The notes beneath the pieces were generated by a model that had not been told where the DNA came from, ran no database searches, and worked only from the letters and a program-made list of their open reading frames with translations. From assembly GCF_900601905.1 (NCBI RefSeq), contig NZ_UWFA01000170.1:186001-250000 (forward strand): a DNA stretch of 64,000 nucleotides, written 5' to 3'. The first letter of the stretch is position 1. Each line of letters opens with the position of its first letter. The DNA comes from Pseudomonas viridiflava. Lineage in GTDB: Bacteria; Pseudomonadota; Gammaproteobacteria; Pseudomonadales; Pseudomonadaceae. Below, piece after piece: positions 18,100-25,157 of the stretch. A program made the position numbers and the translations under genes.

Positions 18100-19785
18100 T
18101 CAGCAGTCAACAAAGGGGGCGCTGATTTGCGTGACGATCTCAGCAATCCCCTCCACTGCTTCCACTTCGAACCAGGGCCCATCAGCCATAACTGCACCGT
18201 GCTTCATGACAATGACTCGGTCAAAGCGCGGCAACGCCGCCAGATCATGCGTTACACAAATGAGGCCTTGGCCGCGGAAGTGAAGGAACATGGCGTCCCA
18301 CACCCGAAACCGTGACTCGGGATCAAGGGCTGCTGTGGGTTCATCGAACAAATTGAAGTCTCCTGGACGATTGAATAGCCGCAGCAAGGAAAGCCTCTTC
18401 GCCTCTCCACCCGAGATATTTTTAGCACCCTCAGAAATAGACCGATTGTTCACCAACCCCCTTAGATCCAGAGCACCGATTGCATGAGCGAGGCTGGACG
18501 ATTCATGCTGCCCGAAAAGCACTGAATGGCTGAAGAACCCCTCAAGAAACGCCGGATTCTGCGGACAGTAGCGAACACGGCTCAAATACGCTCCGATTTG
18601 AGAGGGTTCTAGCTGTCGGTCGTTGAATCCAAGGTGATGCCGTCGCGCTTTAGGCATTCCGGCAAGCATTTCCAGGAGTGTGGTTTTTCCTGCACCACTG
18701 GGCCCGATGATTGCGACCGACTGTTCGGCACGAAATATCAGCGGCCTGTTCGTTTCAGGGCTTAGTAACGACAGATTCAAACGCGAAATACGAAGAGGAA
18801 GGGAGGTTTGCTCGTTTTCCATCAGGTCGTCTAATGCGAGCACATCCTGAAGCTTTCGTTTATCAACCAGAAACTGATCCGACGTCCTGTAGGCTTCGGC
18901 CAGACTGCTGAAATTATTCAAAAACATACCCGCAATAGAAAATACCACGACCAGATTGCCTATAGTCAGGCGCGGCGAACCTGATAGCTGATCCTCGACG
19001 CCCCACGCCAGCAGACCTGCGGTAGTGAGGCCTAGATAAAGGATTCTGACAGACCCGAGAATAGCCCCCGTACTGGCAACTTTTGTTGCGGCCCGGGCGT
19101 AAGCTGCGTAGCTCTCACTAAGTGGCTTCAGCGCATGATCACAGGCCTGCTCTAACTTAATGGCCTTCCCTGCCTGAAGGGTTTCAAATAACCGAGCACA
19201 GACCTGATCCTCTTCAGCATTCACCGCACTCAAATAAGGCCGCCGCCAATTAATTAAAAAATGATAAAAAACCATATACATGACAGATATTGTCATCAGC
19301 GCAAAAAAAATGCCGAACCCTCCAACATAGGTAAATATCAGGGCAATCATGCCCATCTCGATGACGAGCGGAAAACCCGATGCAATGACAAATGTTAGAA
19401 GTTTCTCATGGGCGGTAATGCCCCGCTCCAAAGCCTTTATTAACCCGCCCAATCGAAGATCAGAAAACTGCTCAAACTCCTTGCCCACTATCGTTTTCGT
19501 CCACTCAACCGACTTGCTCTCCAATGTCACCTGCACCAAACTCACGAGCTGATACGTTTGTAAAGGATTGAAAATAGCCTGAAGCACGATCGCACCGCAT
19601 AACCCCATAAGCAGCCATGACATATATGAAACATCCAACTCTTGTTCCGCCGAGAGGCCGTCAATTATTCGGCCCAATAAAAGAGCAGGCGCGATAACGG
19701 AAACCTTTAACAGAACGGTCATCAGAGTGGAGCCAAGGAAGAGGTTACGCCGGGAGCGGATTGTTTCTTTTATAAAACTGATCAT
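18100..19785 (-). CDS. ABC exporter (fused membrane and ATPase domains), probable peptide exporter
   Basis: A 561-residue half-transporter. The N-terminal membrane domain (about residues 15-300) has six hydrophobic helices. The ATPase domain follows, with Walker A GPSGAGKTT (near 362), signature NISGGEAKRLSL, Walker B FNLFDEPTAALD and switch ICVTHD. The architecture is that of McjD/MsbA-type exporters, without an N-terminal peptidase. Codon use and base composition are clearly more AT-rich than the neighbours, a sign of transfer. It starts 20 nt after the YcaO-like fragment, so it is the last gene of a small minus-strand operon and probably exports and confers tolerance to its product. Confidence 0.85.
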   Translation of the reverse strand: MISFIKETIRSRRNLFLGSTLMTVLLKVSVIAPALLLGRIIDGLSAEQELDVSYMSWLLMGLCGAIVLQAIFNPLQTYQLVSLVQVTLESKSVEWTKTIVGKEFEQFSDLRLGGLIKALERGITAHEKLLTFVIASGFPLVIEMGMIALIFTYVGGFGIFFALMTISVMYMVFYHFLINWRRPYLSAVNAEEDQVCARLFETLQAGKAIKLEQACDHALKPLSESYAAYARAATKVASTGAILGSVRILYLGLTTAGLLAWGVEDQLSGSPRLTIGNLVVVFSIAGMFLNNFSSLAEAYRTSDQFLVDKRKLQDVLALDDLMENEQTSLPLRISRLNLSLLSPETNRPLIFRAEQSVAIIGPSGAGKTTLLEMLAGMPKARRHHLGFNDRQLEPSQIGAYLSRVRYCPQNPAFLEGFFSHSVLFGQHESSSLAHAIGALDLRGLVNNRSISEGAKNISGGEAKRLSLLRLFNRPGDFNLFDEPTAALDPESRFRVWDAMFLHFRGQGLICVTHDLAALPRFDRVIVMKHGAVMADGPWFEVEAVEGIAEIVTQISAPFVDC

Positions 19786-19805
19786 TTAGAGCACGCCTAC
19801 GTCTA

Positions 19806-20280
19806 TTACACAACAGACCTGTTAGCCAGCAGCAAGCATTGCGGAACTACCGGACTACCGGCCCTGATTAAATTAAACCGTTCTAACCCGGGCACATATA
19901 CTTGGGTAACAGCGCAACCATTAGTGAATTTGTATAAATTACTTTTAAGTACAGTCAAGCCTGTAGCCGTGATTCTCTCAACAATCCAGTTAACTTGGTC
20001 AGCCACGCTTTTTGGCGCAGGCGGGTCGATCGGCCGACACGCATAGCCGATATTCCTCAAAACATCCAGACTTATAAGTGGATGTAATTTCAACGAGCGC
20101 CTCAATAAAGCTAGCGCTTGGAGATCGGTTGCCTTTTCTGATGCGTCGAAAAGCGCCATCGCTTGCAACAACTCTGTGGAGGCACGCTGAATTGCAACGT
20201 GGACATCGACGGAGCAGCCCGAACCCATGGGGCATAGAGGAAACCTCTGCCGCAGCAATAGAAAACTCTCTCTCGCACAT
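19806..20280 (-). pseudogene. C-terminal part of a YcaO-family cyclodehydratase
   Basis: In the frame ending at 19806 the protein carries late YcaO blocks: GSGCSVDVHVAIQRASTELLQ (the G.G...A..RA.TE..Q helix) followed about 80 residues later by VTQVYVPGLERFNLIRAGSP and a final VVPQ. The N-terminal half of the domain, with most ATP-binding residues, is absent. A strong ribosome site (TAAGGAG) leads to an ATG at 20280 in another frame, which stays open for 93 codons, while the YcaO frame begins only with TTG (20258) or a later ATG. So the gene is truncated and probably frame-disrupted. A ribosomal frameshift or a functional short protein cannot be excluded. Confidence 0.65.
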
Positions 20281-20301
20281 TTCTTACTCCTTAGATTAAG
20301 T

Positions 20302-20327
20302 GCTTGGGGGGACTACTCCCCCCAAGC
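20302..20327 (-). promoter_or_regulatory. Strong hairpin between the peptide ORF and the YcaO-like gene
   Basis: GCTTGGGGGGA and its exact complement form a perfect 11-bp stem with a 4-nt loop. No T-run follows on the minus strand, so it is more likely an attenuator or mRNA-stabilising element, as is common between precursor-peptide genes and their modification genes. It lies 22 nt past the peptide stop and just before the next ribosome site. Confidence 0.65.
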
Positions 20328-20348
20328 TAGCCTCTGGGCTATGCAGCG

Positions 20349-20453
20349 TTAGTCATGCAAATAAAACTGCTCCTCGGTTGGCAGCAGAACACCCATCAGA
20401 TCGTCAGGGGTATTGAGAGGGCTGATTGTAATTTCAGAACGCTTATTACCCAT
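20349..20453 (-). CDS. 34-residue peptide, candidate RiPP precursor
   Basis: A short ORF too small for standard gene finders. It starts MGNKRSEITISPLNTPDDLM and ends LLPTEEQFYLHD. A ribosome site (TGGAG, 9 nt before ATG) supports translation. It lies upstream of a strong hairpin, a YcaO-type fragment and an exporter, the usual position of a precursor peptide. It has no cysteine and only a few serines and threonines, which is atypical for azoline-type cores. The core could instead be modified at other residues, or the peptide could be a leader or regulatory ORF. I recognise no family. Confidence 0.45.
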   Translation of the reverse strand: MGNKRSEITISPLNTPDDLMGVLLPTEEQFYLHD

Positions 20454-20499
20454 TTTTATGTACTCCATATTTTGTTGATAGGGAATATTCCCTCGTTGC

Positions 20500-20574
20500 T
20501 CACGACATTTGCCGCGAGTGGTTTATTGGTATCACTTCGTTCAACTCAGTGCCAAGTTGTTTAACATTTTTCAT
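20500..20574 (-). CDS. 24-residue ORF, alternative peptide candidate
   Basis: It starts MKNVKQLGTELNEV, with a lysine-rich then acidic leader-like composition, and ends HSRQMS. The ribosome site is weak (CGGAA immediately before ATG). It lies upstream of the 34-residue ORF on the same strand with a 46-bp gap. It could be a second precursor, an attenuation peptide or chance. Confidence 0.25.
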   Translation of the reverse strand: MKNVKQLGTELNEVIPINHSRQMS

Positions 20575-21092
20575 TTCCGATAATGCTGTAGGACGATTCC
20601 ACTTAGTTGTAGGACCGTACAAGTAACATCATGAATTTCTAGCGGGTTTCGTGTAGGACCAAGCACCTGTAGACGTCCGATCCCACATGGGCTGACCTTA
20701 GGTTTTAATCATTGCTATAAGCGGTAGGAGATCTTGGACGACACGTTATCCATGCATGGGCGCGTCGTGCAGTCGACGGGACATGCGCCCTGAACGGGCC
20801 AGATATGAAATCAGTAGCAGGGGATTTGAACGCCGATCACTCGCTTCCCCACAATTGCTGTGGGTTGCTCTGTGGATAAGTTGTATGCGCAAGCCGGGAG
20901 ATCTCGGCGGGGTTGATCAGCGCTCGCAGCATTGTGGGAGCGAGCTTGCTAGCGAAGAGGGCATTTCATCTGCCACATTTTTGTGGCCTGGAGTATTGCC
21001 TTCGCAAGCAAGCTTGCTCCCACAGATTTTCTGACCTACTCAAGTCTGTGGGAGCGACCGGGGTGGCGCACCACAGGGTTAGCCGATACGGA
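20575..21092. other. Gene-free stretch between the AT-rich island and gbcA
   Basis: No convincing gene here. It should hold the promoter of the minus-strand peptide/YcaO/ABC set. A further DnaA-box-like TGTGGATAA at 20871-20879 sits in a degenerate copy of the repeat found at 17651-17696, in the same orientation. The remainder is a REP pair downstream of gbcA. Confidence 0.5.
20932..21025. repeat. REP inverted pair (GAGCGAGCTTGCTAGCGA family)
   Basis: Arms ttgtgggagcgagcttgc and gcaagcttgctcccaca flank a spacer of about 55 bp, downstream of gbcA. A third truncated arm (tctgtgggagcgacc) follows at about 21043. Confidence 0.8.
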
Positions 21093-22391
21093 TCATTCGT
21101 GATTAACCGCTACACCCTTCAGATACGGAGCAGGCTCGGCACCCAGGTTCTCCAGTACGCGGGCGCTGTACCAGTCGATGAAGTTGACCACGCCGAACTC
21201 GTAGGTTTTCGAGTAAGGGCCTGGCTGGTAGGCGTTGGAGTTGATGCCACGCTGATTTTCTTCGGCCAGGCGACGATCTTGATCGTTGGTCGCGTCCCAG
21301 ACTTCACGCAGGCGCGCCACGTCATAGTCCACGCCTTCAACAGCGTCTTTGTGGACCAGCCATTTGGTGCTGACCATGGTTTCCTGAGCGCTGATCGGCC
21401 ACACGGTGAACACGATCACGTGATCGCCCATGCAGTGATTCCAGGCGTGCGGCAGGTGCAGGATGCGCATCGAGCCCAGGTCCGGGTTCTTGATGCGGCC
21501 CATGAGCTTGTTGCTGCCTTGTTTGCCGTCCATGGTCATGGACACGGTGCCCTTGAGCAGCGGCATGCGCACGATACGGTTACGCAGGCCGAAGCTGGCG
21601 TGCGCGTAAGGAATTTTTTCGGCGTCCCAGGCGGCCGCGGATTCGGCCACGTGGTCTTTGAATGATTGCGTGGCGCGCGGGTCGGTGACGTCATCCCACT
21701 CCAGCAGGGTATTGAGCAGTTCAGGGTGTGAGCCGGTGCAGTGGTAGCACTCGCGGTTGTTCTCCAGCACCAGTTTCCAGTTGGCTTTTTCCAGCAAGGT
21801 GGTTTGCACCGCCACCTTGGTGTTTTCCATGTCGTACGGTTCCATGTAGTGCTGCAGGGTCTGCAGGAACTCGTCGATGGCAGGCGGGTTCTGCGCCATG
21901 CTGATGAAGATGTAGCCACCCGCCGTTTTCACGTTGATAGGCTTGAGGCTGAAGTTCTTCATGTCGAACTCTTCGCCCATCTCACTGCCCGCGTAGAGCA
22001 AGCGACCGTCCAGCTCGTACGTCCACTGATGGTAAGGGCAGACCAGCTTGGCCACCTTGCCCTTCTCCTTGGTGCACAGCCGCGAGCCGCGATGGCGACA
22101 CACGTTGTAAAAGGCATTGACCGAGCCATCTGCACCACGCACCACCACGACCGGATTCTTGCCGATCTGCAGGGTCATGTAGTTACCCTTGGCCGGGATC
22201 TCGCAGGTCATCCCCGCAATCAACCACTCCTTCTGAAAGATTTCCTGCATGTCGATTTCAAACAGCCGCTCATCGCTGTAGAACGGTTGCGGCAGCGAAT
22301 AGGTGCGCTCACGGTTCTGCAGCATCTCGGCGGTGGCCTTACGTGCCGGTTCCAGCGGATCGCCCAAGCTCAAGGTTGCGGTGACGTCCAT
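21093..22391 (-). CDS. gbcA: Glycine betaine monooxygenase, Rieske oxygenase subunit
   Basis: A 432-residue oxygenase that, with GbcB, demethylates glycine betaine to dimethylglycine and formaldehyde. The Rieske [2Fe-2S] ligands are in CRHRGSRLC and CPYHQW (near residues 98-120), and the catalytic iron site is in the NNRECYHCTGSHPELL region (near 215). The start chosen (MDVTATLSLGDP) has GAGG upstream. Two earlier in-frame ATGs add seven residues. It is divergent from gbcB across a shared control region, as in other pseudomonads, where GbdR activates both. Confidence 0.95.
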   Translation of the reverse strand: MDVTATLSLGDPLEPARKATAEMLQNRERTYSLPQPFYSDERLFEIDMQEIFQKEWLIAGMTCEIPAKGNYMTLQIGKNPVVVVRGADGSVNAFYNVCRHRGSRLCTKEKGKVAKLVCPYHQWTYELDGRLLYAGSEMGEEFDMKNFSLKPINVKTAGGYIFISMAQNPPAIDEFLQTLQHYMEPYDMENTKVAVQTTLLEKANWKLVLENNRECYHCTGSHPELLNTLLEWDDVTDPRATQSFKDHVAESAAAWDAEKIPYAHASFGLRNRIVRMPLLKGTVSMTMDGKQGSNKLMGRIKNPDLGSMRILHLPHAWNHCMGDHVIVFTVWPISAQETMVSTKWLVHKDAVEGVDYDVARLREVWDATNDQDRRLAEENQRGINSNAYQPGPYSKTYEFGVVNFIDWYSARVLENLGAEPAPYLKGVAVNHE

Positions 22392-22707
22392 CGTTGAATC
22401 CCTCATGACCATACGGTTTATGGTCGGCGAATGTGGCTAATACGGTTCTTTGTAGCGTTTGGCACGCAAGATGGCGTTGGTTTTGCCATTCAGTTTTACG
22501 ACAAACATTTAGTGGCGAGTGTGGAGGTCGGCGCGCAGTGAACCTTATCCATGGGCGACATGGCCGAATCCGTTCCCGACGCGCTAACCCCGGTAACTGT
22601 GGGCTGGTTGCGATAAGTACGCCGATGTCGCTGATAGGCAAGTGAACGTTCTGCGCCTTACGCAGAATCCGCATCATGAGGCCGGTAGTCGGCCGTGGAG
22701 ATCAAGC
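22392..22707. promoter_or_regulatory. Divergent gbcA/gbcB control region
   Basis: A 316-bp non-coding stretch holding both promoters. From knowledge of Pseudomonas, the AraC-type activator GbdR is expected to bind here in response to betaine or dimethylglycine. I cannot place its site from this sequence. No RNA gene is evident. Confidence 0.5.
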
Positions 22708-23808
22708 ATGTCCCAAAGTTTCCTGAGCCCGGTAAATACCCAGACATGGGCCAACGGCCGTCACCTGGTTCGCGTGGTCAAAGTGATCCAGGAAACCTGG
22801 GACGTACGTACCTTCTGCTTCATGGCTGACCAGCCGATCATGTTCTTCTTCAAGCCGGGGCAGTTCGTGACCCTGGAGCTTGAAATCGAAGGCGTACCGG
22901 TGATGCGCTCGTACACCATTTCCAGTTCGCCTTCGGTGCCGTACAGCTTTTCAGTGACCATCAAACGGGTGCCGGGCGGCAAGGTGTCCAACTACCTGCA
23001 CGACACCTTGCATGAAGGCCAGGAGCTGGCGGTGCACGGGCCGGTCGGGCTGTTCAACGCCATCGACTTCCCTAACCCGAAGATTCTCTACCTCAGCGGA
23101 GGCGTCGGCATCACGCCGGTCATGTCCATGGCGCGATGGTTCTACGACACCAACGCCAACGTCGACATGGTGTTCGTGCACAGCGCCCGCTCCCCCAAAG
23201 ACATCATTTACCACCGCGAGCTGGAACACATGGCGTCGCGGATCGACAACTTCAGCCTGCACCTGGTCTGCGAGAAACATGGTCTGGGTGAGCCCTGGGC
23301 CGGTTATCGGGGTTATCTGAATCAAAAGATGCTGGAACTGATGGCCCCGGACTTCATGGAGCGCGAGGTGTTCTGCTGCGGGCCGACACCGTACATGACG
23401 GCGGTTAAACGTTTACTGCAAGCCAACGGCTTCAACATGGCGCAGTACCACGAGGAATCCTTCGGTGCGACGCCACCGGAAGCCCGTGCCGACGCCGTGG
23501 AGCAGGCAGAAATCGCCGCCGACGCGCCGGAAGTCGATGCATCCGACCTGCATCAGGTGGAATTCACCGACACCGGCAAGAGCATCCGCGTGGCGCCAGG
23601 CGAAACCGTCCACGCCGCAGCGGCCAAGCTCGGCCTGATGATCCCCAAAGCCTGCGGCATGGGCATCTGCGGAACGTGCAAGGTGATGAAACTCAGTGGC
23701 GAAGTGGAAATGGAGCACAACGGCGGCATCACCGAAGAAGACGAAGCCGAGGGTTACATCCTGTCGTGCTGCAGCATTCCGAAGGGGGATGTGCGGATCG
23801 AGTATTGA
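22708..23808 (+). CDS. gbcB: Glycine betaine monooxygenase reductase subunit
   Basis: A 366-residue electron-transfer protein. The FAD-binding region has RSYTISSSP (near residue 70), the NAD(P) region has YLSGGVGITPVMSM (near 130), and the C-terminal plant-type ferredoxin domain has CGMGICGTCK plus a last cysteine in YILSCCS. It passes electrons from NAD(P)H to GbcA. GGAG lies 7 nt before the ATG. The last 41 bp of the gene, with 4 bp beyond its stop, are duplicated 1.2 kb downstream. Confidence 0.95.
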   Translation: MSQSFLSPVNTQTWANGRHLVRVVKVIQETWDVRTFCFMADQPIMFFFKPGQFVTLELEIEGVPVMRSYTISSSPSVPYSFSVTIKRVPGGKVSNYLHDTLHEGQELAVHGPVGLFNAIDFPNPKILYLSGGVGITPVMSMARWFYDTNANVDMVFVHSARSPKDIIYHRELEHMASRIDNFSLHLVCEKHGLGEPWAGYRGYLNQKMLELMAPDFMEREVFCCGPTPYMTAVKRLLQANGFNMAQYHEESFGATPPEARADAVEQAEIAADAPEVDASDLHQVEFTDTGKSIRVAPGETVHAAAAKLGLMIPKACGMGICGTCKVMKLSGEVEMEHNGGITEEDEAEGYILSCCSIPKGDVRIEY

Positions 23809-23812
23809 TTGC
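23768..23812 (+). repeat. 45-bp direct repeat, copy 1 (gbcB 3' end)
   Basis: Starts gctgcagcattccgaag and ends gagtattgattgc. It covers the last gbcB codons, the stop and four bases beyond. It is identical to 24977-25021. The pair brackets an AT-rich gene. Confidence 0.95.
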
Positions 23813-23830
23813 CTGGAAGCTGATACAAAA

Positions 23831-23923
23831 CCTGTAGGAGCGAATTCATTCGCGAAAGGGCCATCACATCCGGCATATCGTTGCCTGACACAACGCCTTT
23901 GCGAATGAATTCGTTCCCACAGG
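23831..23923. repeat. REP inverted pair (GAGCGAATTCATTCGCGAA family)
   Basis: Arms ctgtaggagcgaattcattc and gaatgaattcgttcccacag flank a spacer of about 50 bp, shortly after the first copy of the direct repeat. It is the only member of this sub-family in the window. Confidence 0.8.
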
Positions 23924-24001
23924 GGAATACTGCGAATACAAGGACCCGATATAGCCGCGACTTTCAAAGCTCGCGGCATCAAACTTAAAGGGTGAAGCCT
24001 G

Positions 24002-24691
24002 TCACTCAACGCTATACATTTTCATGCTTGAAGCATTACCTGGATCGCCATTAGCCCGATCAACGAAGTAATAATGGACTGTCCCGCCCCCCCCATCCGC
24101 TACGACCTTATCAAACCAAGGCTTAGGCACCTTGATTATCATCGGAAGCTCTCCCGTAGAAATTATTACATCTTGGTGGTGCGTGTTGTTTGAGCCGGTT
24201 GAAGTCGCTGTAATTACGTCGCCAACCTGAGCACCGGGGTCATCAACAAGTAGGGTTGCACCAGATAGCGGGAGCGTCGAAACAATAATAGTTTCGTCTA
24301 CAGCCTCCTGTATAACCGGAGCGGGAAAAAGCTCAGGCATCGACCCCTTCACTAAATAGCGCACGGCCTCAGATATAGCGATGACACTATTATCTTCGCC
24401 GCGAATTAAATACTGAAAACTCACAGCGCGCTTTCTACTCAAGTATGCTTTAGGCACCTTGAAGGTCAACGATATGGCTCTATCAGGTACAACCTGGGTT
24501 TCATCGTAATTATCGGGAGGCGTCAGCCCCCATGCTTGCACTCTGTCACCCGCCTTGATGCCATCGTACTCAACGAATAGCGTCGCACCTCCGGGCTTCA
24601 CGTCACCAAAGACTATCGTACCCTCCCGGTCTATCAGTTTGGCCTCTTTAATAACTGGCGACTTTAAATTAGCAGGTCGTTTAATAGCCAT
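24002..24691 (-). CDS. Uncharacterised two-domain beta-rich protein in an inserted segment
   Basis: A 229-residue protein, soluble, with no signal peptide. Two halves look like diverged repeats of an Ig-like module: GGATLFVEYDGIKAGDRVQAW with ISLTFKVPKAYL in the first, and GATLLVDDPGAQVGDVITA with PMIIKVPKPWFD in the second. Each ends in a YLV or YYF strand. I know of no function. Base composition is markedly more AT-rich than the neighbours and the gene lies between duplicated copies of the gbcB end, so it was probably acquired. Two adjacent ATGs are possible; the second is spaced 7 nt from AGGG. Confidence 0.7.
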   Translation of the reverse strand: MAIKRPANLKSPVIKEAKLIDREGTIVFGDVKPGGATLFVEYDGIKAGDRVQAWGLTPPDNYDETQVVPDRAISLTFKVPKAYLSRKRAVSFQYLIRGEDNSVIAISEAVRYLVKGSMPELFPAPVIQEAVDETIIVSTLPLSGATLLVDDPGAQVGDVITATSTGSNNTHHQDVIISTGELPMIIKVPKPWFDKVVADGGGGTVHYYFVDRANGDPGNASSMKMYSVE

Positions 24692-24976
24692 CATAGATCC
24701 CTCTACACATCCACGGCCCACACTGGGCCCCAGGAAACGCCGACGAGGTCAACTCGATTACTCTTGGCGCACCTGAATGTTAATGCGGAGAAAAAAGCAT
24801 GTCACTGTCAAAACCTAAAAAAAAATACCAGCACGATCAAAACAATCGCCTGTAAAAACATAACTTTCAAATAGTTAACTTTCTAAATGTTTTTTCGCTA
24901 TCACAGCCACAGCGAAATATTCTAAACGGGAAGTCGGAGACTACCGACAAAGCAAACGCAGACTGTTACTTGGCGC

Positions 24977-25021
24977 GCTGCAGCATTCCGAAGGGGGATG
25001 TGCGGATCGAGTATTGATTGC
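24977..25021 (+). repeat. 45-bp direct repeat, copy 2 (orphan gbcB 3' end)
   Basis: A perfect copy of 23768-23812 with no gbcB coding sequence in front of it. It marks the far boundary of the inserted 1.2-kb segment. Confidence 0.95.
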
Positions 25022-25046
25022 TTGTGTAATCAGCAAAAAGACAAAA

Positions 25047-25140
25047 CCTGTGGGACCGGCTTCAGCCGGGAAGGCAATACTCCTGACACAGAAAATGTAT
25101 CGGGTGTACTGCCCTCTTCCCGGCTGAAGCCGGTCCCACA
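25047..25140. repeat. REP inverted pair (GGGACCGGCTTCAGCCGG family)
   Basis: Arms cctgtgggaccggcttcagc and gctgaagccggtcccaca lie between the second direct repeat and the chemoreceptor gene. Confidence 0.85.
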
Positions 25141-25157
25141 AACTAACGGTGTGGCCC

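Larger units (their letters stand above)
24692..25157. other. Upstream flank of the inserted gene
   Basis: An AT-rich non-coding part up to about 24950, which probably includes the inserted gene's promoter, then the second 45-bp gbcB-end copy and a REP pair. An 18-codon ATG ORF near 24799 has no ribosome site and was not called. Confidence 0.5.

Noticed and set aside
20540..20555. Sigma-54-like motif (minus strand TTGGCACTGAGTTGAA) upstream of the peptide ORF
   Set aside because: The -24 half is good, but the -12 half lacks the GC dinucleotide at the right spacing, and it lies inside the 24-residue ORF.
20756..21665. Plus-strand open frames between the AT-rich island and gbcA
   Set aside because: They run through REP arms and antisense to gbcA, with no coding-like features.
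24799..24855. 18-codon ATG ORF upstream of the inserted gene
   Set aside because: Lysine-run composition, no ribosome site, no context.
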